Of a stretch of DNA of 48,486 nucleotides, positions 40,816-48,486 are shown one piece after another. Under the pieces are notes generated by a model. The model was given only the letters and a program-made list of their open reading frames with translations. It was not told the DNA's origin and searched no databases. The translations under genes and the position numbers were made by a program. Numbering within the stretch: position 1 is the stretch's first letter; each line of letters starts with the position of its first letter. The stretch lies in the NCBI GenBank assembly GCA_002431945.1, contig DJET01000021.1:1-48486 (forward strand), given 5' to 3'. This DNA is from Ruminococcaceae bacterium UBA5891 (GTDB lineage: Bacteria; Bacillota; Clostridia; Oscillospirales; Acutalibacteraceae).

Positions 40816-43411
40816 CCGTAAGCGAAAACCACTTTCAAAAAAGCAAAAACGGCGGATAACAGTAAGGTGCGCGGCGGCTCTTGCGGCGGTCGCAGGCATT
40901 GCGGCGGCGGCCTTGGCGCTTAAGAGCAGCAAGGTGCCTGCAAAATACGGAATTGAAGACGGCGCCGTTACTTATACTGAGTACGGCAAGGATATAACCG
41001 AGGAAATTAAGAATACAGCCGAAATGCAAAGGCTGCTTTCTTCAAACGGGGCTTCAATGTATATAGATAATACGGGAGCGGTATATTTTGAAACGGCGGC
41101 GGGCACTGTTTTTCCGCTTAATAAAACCGAGCACGGCTTTACATCGGAGCCGAATGAAAAGCAATCGGCTTTTTCGATAACCTATCTTGACGCTTCGGGC
41201 GCAAAAAAGGAAATGTTTTCAAATTCAAGCGTTTCAAAAAATCAGTTCAGGGTTTATAAGGGCAAAAACTCATTTTCGGTACAGTACCTTTTAGGCGACG
41301 ATATTTCCGAAAATATAATACCCACGGCGGTTGAAAAGGAAAAATTTGAAAAGCAGATATTGGCAAAGCTTTCGGAAAGCGAGCAGGCATTTTTAAAAAG
41401 GCAGTATTTTTTATATTCGCTTTCATCGTTTAAGGACGAAAAGGAACGTAAAAATATACTTCTTAAATATCCGGCGCTTAAAAGCCGCGATCTGTATATT
41501 CTGCTTAACAGCGTTAATACCGATTCGCAGGTGGGTAAAAAGCTTACCGCCGCGTTCGGCAAAGCGGGGTACACGGCGTCGGACGCTGTTAAGGATAACG
41601 AGGAAAATCTTATTTCATCAGGTAACCTGTTAAGCTTTTTAATAACGCTTGACTACCGTATAGAAGACGGCTGCGCGGTAATGAGCATATCGCCCGAAAG
41701 GCTTAAGTTTTACCGTGCTTCTCCGCTGCTCGGAATTACGCTTAATAAATACACCGTTTCGCAAAACGAAAACGGCGGCTCGCTGTTTTTGCCGTACGGA
41801 AACGGCTGCGTGATAAACACCGCAAGCGGAGCGGGGCAGCTGAGCGGCAAGCGCAGGGTAAAGGTATACGGCGAGGACGCCTCGGCTCATACCGTGATAT
41901 CGGGCGATTCATCGGCGCTGTTAAAATGCACGATGCCGCTGTTCGGCTGCTATAACGGCAGCCGCGGCGTGCTCACGGTTATAGAAAGCGGAGCCTCTGC
42001 CGCGGCAATAAGCTGCGAGCGCAATAAAAACGGCGCCTATGCGTTTGCGGATTTTGATATTCTGCAAAGCGATACGGCAAGCCTTTCGGGTAAGACCTCG
42101 TCTGTAACCGTCGGAAACGATATTTTAAACGAGGATATAACGTTAAGATATGCCTTTTTTGAAAAAGAGGATATAAGCTATTCCGATTTTGCGGAATATT
42201 ACAGAAAATATCTTGAAGAAAAGGGAACCCTAAAGAAAAACGGCGCTTATTGCAGCCCTTTGTTTTCGGCAGGCTTTATAGGCGGAATTACGGTTAAGGA
42301 TTCGCACCTTAACACCTTTCCGTACGACAGGTTTGCGGTTCTTTCCGATTACCGCGATATGAAAAATATGACCGAATGGCTTATAAATAACGGCGTAGAC
42401 AATATGGCGGTCAATATAAGCGGATACAATAAGGGCGGGCTTTTTTCGCAGTACCCAGGAAAGATATGCGAAGAAAAAAAGCTTTCCCTAAATATGGGCA
42501 GAAACGAGCTGACCGATTATTTGGCGCAAAACAAAATAACAAGCTTTTTTTCGGCGGGCTTTAATTATTATTACAACGCAAACAAGCGCGAGGGCAGGTA
42601 TAAAACCGCATTTACCGCACAGTTTGCCGATAAATCATACGTTCAAAAGCACGCGGTAAGCCCCGTAACAAAGGCGGAAAACACCAAATTGCCCGCAAGC
42701 GAGGTTATAAGTCCGTACTTCTTTGATAAAATTGCCGAGAGCTGTTCTGCCGGCGTATTTAAAGAGCAGAACCTTAATGTCGGGCATTTGTGCGACGCAC
42801 TTAATTCGGACTATAATACCAAGCACTATTTTGACAGAACGCGCGCCCGAAAGCAGACAGAAATTACTCTTAAAAAGCTTACTGCGGGTAAACGTCTGCT
42901 GTCTTCGAACGACGCAAACGAGTATGCTCTGCCGTATACGGCGTTAATTAACGATATTTCAGCCGCCGCAGTGCTGCCCGATTTTATAGATTACGATATA
43001 CCGTTTAAGCAGATGCTTTTACACGGATATACGGGCTACACCGCCTCGCTTGAGGGCGACGCAAACGGCGAACGCCACGCTCTGCTTAAGGCGATAGAGG
43101 GCGGCGCCGGAATTTATTACAATTTTATCGCACATTCGGATATAGAGCTTAAAAACTCGGAATTTTCTTACCTTAACAATTTTGATTTTGAACGCACAAA
43201 AAATAAAGCGGCGGAAAATTATGCAGAGCTTAAAAAAGCCTTAAGCGGTCTTGAGGGGGTTAAAATAAGCTCGCACAGCGTTCTTTCAAACGGAATAAGG
43301 AAGGTGACCTATGAAAACGGAACGGTTATTCTTATAAACCTGTCTGATACCGAAAGGGCGGCGGGTGAAATAACCGTAGGCGCGCTTTCTTACCTAAGAA
43401 CAGACAATTAG
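40781..43411 (+). CDS. DUF5696-like membrane-anchored surface protein
   Basis: This 876-residue protein has a basic cytoplasmic N-terminus (RKRKPLSKKQKRR), one membrane segment (about 29-47) and a very long extracytoplasmic part. The size, the anchor and the later TIM-barrel-like region (about 480-800, NNGVDNMAVNISGYNKGG, LNVGHLCDALNSDY, LLSSNDANEYALPYT) fit the DUF5696 family, which is often coded next to YIP1 and sugar ABC genes. It may be an uncharacterised glycosidase-like or glycan-binding protein. The start overlaps the previous gene by 35 bp, which suggests coupled translation. Confidence 0.78.
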   Translation: MSLLPNFQSESDRKRKPLSKKQKRRITVRCAAALAAVAGIAAAALALKSSKVPAKYGIEDGAVTYTEYGKDITEEIKNTAEMQRLLSSNGASMYIDNTGAVYFETAAGTVFPLNKTEHGFTSEPNEKQSAFSITYLDASGAKKEMFSNSSVSKNQFRVYKGKNSFSVQYLLGDDISENIIPTAVEKEKFEKQILAKLSESEQAFLKRQYFLYSLSSFKDEKERKNILLKYPALKSRDLYILLNSVNTDSQVGKKLTAAFGKAGYTASDAVKDNEENLISSGNLLSFLITLDYRIEDGCAVMSISPERLKFYRASPLLGITLNKYTVSQNENGGSLFLPYGNGCVINTASGAGQLSGKRRVKVYGEDASAHTVISGDSSALLKCTMPLFGCYNGSRGVLTVIESGASAAAISCERNKNGAYAFADFDILQSDTASLSGKTSSVTVGNDILNEDITLRYAFFEKEDISYSDFAEYYRKYLEEKGTLKKNGAYCSPLFSAGFIGGITVKDSHLNTFPYDRFAVLSDYRDMKNMTEWLINNGVDNMAVNISGYNKGGLFSQYPGKICEEKKLSLNMGRNELTDYLAQNKITSFFSAGFNYYYNANKREGRYKTAFTAQFADKSYVQKHAVSPVTKAENTKLPASEVISPYFFDKIAESCSAGVFKEQNLNVGHLCDALNSDYNTKHYFDRTRARKQTEITLKKLTAGKRLLSSNDANEYALPYTALINDISAAAVLPDFIDYDIPFKQMLLHGYTGYTASLEGDANGERHALLKAIEGGAGIYYNFIAHSDIELKNSEFSYLNNFDFERTKNKAAENYAELKKALSGLEGVKISSHSVLSNGIRKVTYENGTVILINLSDTERAAGEITVGALSYLRTDN

Positions 43412-43429
43412 AGCGAAAGGGAGAAGAAT

Positions 43430-46400
43430 ATGAAAAGATTGGTTTCATTAGCGGCGGCGCTTATGATAATGCTTTCCGCGCTTACGGCAATTCCCGCAGA
43501 AATAAGCGCAGACGGCGGCATAACCGAATACGGTGCGCTCAGCATTACAAAGTATTTGCAAACGGTAACGGGCGACCCCAGATTCGACGGCTATATGAGT
43601 ATTCCGGCAACCGCCAAAAAAACCCGTATACAAACCTTTGTAAACGGGAGCAATACAAACAAAAGCATAAATCTTTCGGGGAAAATAGACGATACATCGG
43701 AAGAAAACACCTCGGTTGTAAGCTTTTATGTAAAGCTGCCCGCCGCGGCTGATCTAAAGCTGAGCTTTTTCCATACAAGAAGCGGCGTTGTACGCGAAAG
43801 CAAGGGAATTACCGTATCTGTTAAAAAGCCGAATGTTTGGCAGGCGGTAACTGTTCCGATTAAAAGCTTTACATATAACGCGGCAGGCTCCGACCTTAGC
43901 TTCGGGCGGTTTGATATACAGTATGCGGCAGGTCTGTTTTCAGGGGACGATACGCTTTATATTTCAAAAATACGCCTGCTGTCCGCGCCCGATACGGAAT
44001 ACGGCGAGGCGGACGGTATTCACTTTGAAAGCGATACGCTTAACCTTAAAAAGGGTGAATACAAAACCGTTACTCCTATTTTTACAAGCTCGTCGGGCGG
44101 CACGGCAATTCCCGCCGAGGTTGAGTGGTCAAGCTCGGACGAGGGCATAGCCGCGGTAAACGAAAACGGAAGAATTACCGCATTGGCAGACGGAACGGCT
44201 GTTATTTGCTGTAAAATGAACGACAGCGTTTATGCTGAGCTTAAGGTTACTGTTTCGGGCGAGCTTGTATCCGAAGAGGTTGCTTCATTTTACATAGACG
44301 ACGCTTCTGTAAGCGTTGAAAACGATCCGCGGTTTAAAAGAATTATTACGCCCGTTATAACCTCCGCCACAAAAAGAATATCTTTTCGCAAAAACGGAAA
44401 AAACGATAATTCGCACGCCGATCTTTCAAAATATATAGGCGCTTCCCCGATAGAAAGTATGGCGGTGGCGGCGTTTTATATCAAGACCTCATACAGCGGC
44501 GAGCTCGGCGCCTGCTTTTTCCACACAAAAAGCGGCGAGTATAAGGATTCCTCTAAGGTATCCTTTAAATGCGACGGCGAAGATAAGTGGCAGCTTGTTA
44601 CAATTCCTATGTCGCAGTTTACATACAGCGGAACAAAGGGCTTTGATTTCCCTCGGTTCGATATTATTTTAAGCGCGGGGTCGGTCGGTGAAAACGATTC
44701 CTTCCAAATTTCGGAAATATCCGTGCTTACCGCGCCGCCGAAGGCAATTTACGAGCCGGACGCTATGGTTCTTGATAAAACGTCTGTTGTTTTAAAGCAA
44801 AACGAAACAGAGGTGTTAACTCCCGTATTTTCTACCGTTAAGGACGGTCTTGCGCTTTCGGAAACGGTTACCTACACAAGCAGTAATACCAATGTGGTTA
44901 CCGTATCGGAAGAGGGCAAGCTGCGCGCGGTAGGTCAGGGAAACGCGGTTATAACCGCGCAAAGCGCGTCTGGCTTAAGGGCTGAATGCGCCGTTACGGT
45001 AAACGGCGTCGGTGAAATAACAGGATACGTAAGCTTTACCAGAAGCGATTATGCCGACTCCGTAACGGGGGATCCGAGATTTAAAAGCGAAATTAAGCTG
45101 CCTGTAAGCTCCTCGCTTAAACGCTTTAACTTTTTTACAAACGGCAAAAACGACCACACATCGGTTGATCTTTCGGATTATATTGAAAATTCCAAAACGG
45201 CGGTTGTGTGCTTTTATGTAAAAACAAATTACAGCGGAAAAATAGATACCTGCTTTTTCCATACCAAGGGCGGTATATATAAAGACAGCGCTTCCGTCAG
45301 CTTTACGGCAAACGGCAGCGGCGAGTGGGAGCGCGTTTGCCTGCCGCTTAATAAGTTTAAGTACACGGGCGGCGGTAAGGCTGAATTTGCAAGATTTGAC
45401 TTTGTGTTTAAGGCAGGTCAGCTTACCGACGGGCATAAGCTGAGCGTTTCGGAAATAAGGGTGCTTTCCTTTGAACCTGAGGAATATTTCCCTGCCGAAA
45501 GCGTAAGCCTTGCAAACGGGGATATTAAAATAAGGGTTAACGAGTATGCGGGGTTAAATCCGGTATTCGCCTCTTCTAAAGGGGCAAACGTTATTCCCGG
45601 CGAAATGGAATGGAGCACTTCAAACCCGCAGGCGGCGCAGGTAGACGGCAGCGGCACGGTTTTGGGAAAAGGCGAGGGCAGCGCCGTTATAACCGGTAAA
45701 ATGAAAAACGGAAACACGGTATCCTGCACGGTTACGGTATCGGGTACGCTTGAAATTACCGAAAAGGCGCGCTTTACCGTTACAAAATACGAAAAAACCG
45801 TAATAAACGATTTAAGGTACGACGCAATAATCAAATACCCCGTTTCAAAAACTACCGCGCGTATACAGCTGTTCAGAAACGGAAAAAGCGATTCGCAATC
45901 GTACGATTTATCGCCGTATATCGGTCAAACGCCCAAAAGTTCGCCGGCATATTTATATTTTTACGTTTACTCGCCTGCAGCCGGGCGTATAAATCTAAAC
46001 TTTTTCCATACCAAGGGCGGCGTTTACGAGGCTACAAATTCGGTGCCCGTAACAATCGATAAGGCAAACGTATGGCAGGCGGTGTGCGTGCCGATGAGCG
46101 AGTTTTATTATAAACGCGGCGGCGATCTGCATTTCGGCAGATTCGATATAACCTGTGCAAAGGGAACGTTTGAGGACGGGGCTGTGCTTAAGGTATCTCC
46201 CGTTAAAATAGTATCCTCAAGACCTGTTATACCGCAGCTTGTAAAGGCGCAGCGCATAACCCTTAACGAGCAAAGCCGCGTAATGCCGGCAGAAACGGCG
46301 TTTAAGCTTACGGCGGAATTTTCGGCTGATAACGGAAACGCGGCGGCAGAGGATATAACCTGGCACAGCAGCGACGGCAGCATAGCCACGGTAAGTGAAG

Positions 46401-48481
46401 ACGGATATGTTAAAACAAGACGGGTAGGAAACGTTACAATAACGGCGCGGTCTGAGGAAAGCGACCTGTTTGCCGAGTGCAGAATAACCGTAACCGAGCG
46501 CGAGGCTTCGGTTGCACGCTGGACTATGGACCGAAGCTACAGCTGGGCTACCGGCAATCTTATGAAAGCGTTTGCAAAAACCGAAAACGACAGCCGTTTT
46601 ACCGATTATATTACGGCGGTAAACAAAAACGGCGAGGATTACCAATTCCAGCTGTACCAAAAGGGCTCGGCAATAGGCGATATTTCCGATTGCGTGGATT
46701 TCGGCGTGGTTCGTTTTTGGGTAAAGGTTCCGCGGGACAATACGGTTTTTGATTTAAGCTTTACAAGCAATAAGGGCTCGTTTTATTCGGGCTCTAAGCG
46801 ATATAAGGTTAAAATAGCAAATTCAGACGGCTGGCAAAGGGTTGAAATTCCGCTTTCGGAGCTTGAATTTTCGGGCGATTTCCTTTATTCGCGCGTTAAG
46901 TTTGTTTCCATATTTTCGGTAAAGGAAAAGGAGCTTAAAGAGGGGGAAAGCAATCTTGCCGCAGGGGATACCTTAAAGCTCGGCGGGCTTCAGGTGCTTA
47001 ATCACTCTCCGTCGGATCCGCAAGCCCCGAATTATGCGCCGGTTAAAAGCATTACGCTTGATTCTGATTATGTAACAATGGAGCTTGGCGCAAGGCACAA
47101 AATAACATACGCGGTAAATCCGCAGAATGCCGATCAGTCGGTAACCTTTGTAAACAGGAATACCGAGGCGCTTACGGTAGACGCAAGCGGCATTGTTTTG
47201 GCAAGGGCGTCGGGCAAATACACGGTTTCGGTAATAACCGATTCGGGGCATAAACGCGCCGACTGTACTATTGAGGTAAAACCATTGCCGAAGAATGCGG
47301 CAAGCAAATGCATTTTTGAAGTAAACTTTGCTAAGGGCAAATGGAACGACGTTAAGGACGGTTCTTTTACCTCGAAAATAAAAACCCTTAAAAAGACGGA
47401 CGAAAATTACTACCGCTTCAAACGCGAAATGAGTTATTCGGTGCTTAAGGCGGACGCCTATTATTCCGACGTGGGCAAGCGCTTTACAATGTTTTACGGC
47501 GATATGGTTGATAAAACCTCGCTTTCGTATTTAAGGCTTAACGCAGAGCCGTATTTGGAAACGGCAACGGTGCGGTTTTGGGTAAAGGCGCCGAGAGCCG
47601 GAATAAGAATGATGGTAGGCTTTAACGATCATTCATACGCCACCGCAAAATATAATTATACAATTGCAAAGGCGGACGAATGGACCGAGGTAAGACTGCC
47701 GCTTAAGGATATTTTAAGCGCCAATAAAAAAATAAACGTTAACGAATTAAGAAATATTATAATTTCCGCCGCAACCGATCTTACGGCAGGTTCCGCCGCA
47801 GCCCTCAAGGAGGGCGAGGAAATACAGTTCGGGTATTTTCAGGTTTGGACGGGAAAGCCCGAAGACATAGCTTATACCGAGCTTGACGAATCGCGTTATT
47901 TTTATGACGACAGCGACGAGGATATATGGATAGTAGACCGCAATATGGTTCTGCCGCAGCTTACAAGCGTTAAGTTTATGTTCGAAACAAAGGCGGATAG
48001 GCTTGAACGTTTTGCAAAGGCGGTTAAGCCCTGTACCGTGGGAGGCGCGCTTGATATTTACGCGGTAGGTATGAATTCGGGCAAAAAGTACGCTAACGAT
48101 TCGCTTTATAAGCCTGTTGAGGTTTGGATAAGAAAAACCCACCCCGCAATTAAAAATATGAATCCCGAAAGCTTCGGCGTGGGCGTATACAAAAACGGCA
48201 GTATAAAGCTTATTGACAGCAGTATTAAGGACGACTGCTATGTGTTTGAAATAAATTCCTACGATAAGCTTGTTTTCCTTAATCTTACAGACGAGGTTAT
48301 GCAGATAATTAAAAGCGGCAAACGTCCGGTATTTAATATAACGGGCGGCGAAAATAACCGCAGGGGCGCGCTTTCCCTGCCGCTTACGGCGGTTATATGC
48401 GCGGCGGCGGTGATAGCTGCGGGCGGCGGTGCCTTCGTGACCGTTAGGGCTGTAAATAAAAACAAAAAAGTCCTATGGTGA
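43430..48481 (+). CDS. Giant surface repeat protein with CBM-like and Big_2 Ig-like units
   Basis: This 1683-residue protein has a signal peptide (about 1-27). Four close tandem units of about 248 residues start near 30, 282, 530 and 774. Each has a jelly-roll-like part (DPRFK, NGKND, FFHTK, ARFD motifs) and a bacterial Ig-like Big_2 part (VEWSSSDEGIAAV, TYTSSNTNVV, MEWSTSNPQAAQV, ITWHSSDGSIATV). Two divergent units follow (about 1028-1290 and 1298-1480) and then a unique C-terminal domain. One membrane helix (about 1648-1672) and a basic tail (NKNKKVLW) anchor it; no LPXTG motif is present. It is a candidate cell-surface glycan-binding protein. GAAAGGGAG precedes the ATG. Confidence 0.88.
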   Translation: MKRLVSLAAALMIMLSALTAIPAEISADGGITEYGALSITKYLQTVTGDPRFDGYMSIPATAKKTRIQTFVNGSNTNKSINLSGKIDDTSEENTSVVSFYVKLPAAADLKLSFFHTRSGVVRESKGITVSVKKPNVWQAVTVPIKSFTYNAAGSDLSFGRFDIQYAAGLFSGDDTLYISKIRLLSAPDTEYGEADGIHFESDTLNLKKGEYKTVTPIFTSSSGGTAIPAEVEWSSSDEGIAAVNENGRITALADGTAVICCKMNDSVYAELKVTVSGELVSEEVASFYIDDASVSVENDPRFKRIITPVITSATKRISFRKNGKNDNSHADLSKYIGASPIESMAVAAFYIKTSYSGELGACFFHTKSGEYKDSSKVSFKCDGEDKWQLVTIPMSQFTYSGTKGFDFPRFDIILSAGSVGENDSFQISEISVLTAPPKAIYEPDAMVLDKTSVVLKQNETEVLTPVFSTVKDGLALSETVTYTSSNTNVVTVSEEGKLRAVGQGNAVITAQSASGLRAECAVTVNGVGEITGYVSFTRSDYADSVTGDPRFKSEIKLPVSSSLKRFNFFTNGKNDHTSVDLSDYIENSKTAVVCFYVKTNYSGKIDTCFFHTKGGIYKDSASVSFTANGSGEWERVCLPLNKFKYTGGGKAEFARFDFVFKAGQLTDGHKLSVSEIRVLSFEPEEYFPAESVSLANGDIKIRVNEYAGLNPVFASSKGANVIPGEMEWSTSNPQAAQVDGSGTVLGKGEGSAVITGKMKNGNTVSCTVTVSGTLEITEKARFTVTKYEKTVINDLRYDAIIKYPVSKTTARIQLFRNGKSDSQSYDLSPYIGQTPKSSPAYLYFYVYSPAAGRINLNFFHTKGGVYEATNSVPVTIDKANVWQAVCVPMSEFYYKRGGDLHFGRFDITCAKGTFEDGAVLKVSPVKIVSSRPVIPQLVKAQRITLNEQSRVMPAETAFKLTAEFSADNGNAAAEDITWHSSDGSIATVSEDGYVKTRRVGNVTITARSEESDLFAECRITVTEREASVARWTMDRSYSWATGNLMKAFAKTENDSRFTDYITAVNKNGEDYQFQLYQKGSAIGDISDCVDFGVVRFWVKVPRDNTVFDLSFTSNKGSFYSGSKRYKVKIANSDGWQRVEIPLSELEFSGDFLYSRVKFVSIFSVKEKELKEGESNLAAGDTLKLGGLQVLNHSPSDPQAPNYAPVKSITLDSDYVTMELGARHKITYAVNPQNADQSVTFVNRNTEALTVDASGIVLARASGKYTVSVITDSGHKRADCTIEVKPLPKNAASKCIFEVNFAKGKWNDVKDGSFTSKIKTLKKTDENYYRFKREMSYSVLKADAYYSDVGKRFTMFYGDMVDKTSLSYLRLNAEPYLETATVRFWVKAPRAGIRMMVGFNDHSYATAKYNYTIAKADEWTEVRLPLKDILSANKKINVNELRNIIISAATDLTAGSAAALKEGEEIQFGYFQVWTGKPEDIAYTELDESRYFYDDSDEDIWIVDRNMVLPQLTSVKFMFETKADRLERFAKAVKPCTVGGALDIYAVGMNSGKKYANDSLYKPVEVWIRKTHPAIKNMNPESFGVGVYKNGSIKLIDSSIKDDCYVFEINSYDKLVFLNLTDEVMQIIKSGKRPVFNITGGENNRRGALSLPLTAVICAAAVIAAGGGAFVTVRAVNKNKKVLW

Positions 48482-48486
48482 AAAGT

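Noticed and set aside
43430..48481. Sortase-anchored LPXTG protein
   Set aside because: The C-terminus has a membrane helix and basic tail but no LPXTG-like motif before it.
1..48486. CRISPR array, prophage or complete insertion sequence
   Set aside because: No regularly spaced repeats with spacers, no phage structural genes and no intact transposase were found.

Overview
The window looks like a chromosome segment of a low-to-mid GC Gram-positive anaerobe of the class Clostridia, most likely a gut Oscillospiraceae/Ruminococcaceae relative. This is inferred from the regulatory RNAs (THF riboswitch, lysine riboswitch, T-box leader), near-consensus sigma-A promoters, strong AGGAGG-type ribosome binding sites, and the gene families present (DegV, DUF2975-like, FolT, YtrA-type GntR, DUF5696). 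No rRNA, tRNA, CRISPR array or intact transposase was seen.

Region 1 (1-6800, mostly minus strand): an HtrA-like membrane protease sits next to a sensor kinase/response regulator pair. An ABC exporter operon (permease, ATPase, YtrA-type GntR repressor) follows, with a palindromic operator overlapping its own promoter. Region 2 (6800-9650): a CPA2 cation/proton antiporter, then folT behind a tetrahydrofolate riboswitch whose promoter lies in the end of the antiporter gene, then repeat-rich intergenic DNA and a small hypothetical gene. Region 3 (9870-12670, minus): a polar amino acid ABC importer behind a lysine riboswitch, which identifies lysine as the likely substrate. Region 4 (12680-17000): a BofC-like small membrane protein, malic enzyme, small membrane and hypothetical proteins, and a large XRE-like regulator.

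Region 5 (17000-17460) holds an unlisted 31-residue type I toxin gene of the holin-like/TxpA kind with a convergent antisense RNA. Region 6 (17500-24790) is a T-box-controlled operon. It contains a LeuA-like protein that is frameshifted and lacks the canonical catalytic motifs, a sugar-isomerase/acyl-CoA-synthetase fusion, an amidohydrolase, and metY and metA for methionine synthesis by direct sulfhydrylation. Region 7 (24790-26430) is repeat-rich and AT-rich, with a DUF2089-like gene that may be a later insertion. A DegV protein follows.

Region 8 (27628 to the end, plus strand) is a large glycan-utilisation locus. It has a GH-A-clan-like hydrolase, a stand-alone Rossmann domain like the N-terminal half of UDP-glucose dehydrogenase, and a GH92-like alpha-mannosidase. 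These are followed by two pairs of sugar ABC permeases around one very large solute-binding protein, a propeller/TPR/YIP1 membrane protein, a DUF5696 protein and a 1683-residue repeat protein with CBM-like and bacterial Ig-like units. No transport ATPase is encoded, so a shared MsmK-type ATPase elsewhere is inferred.
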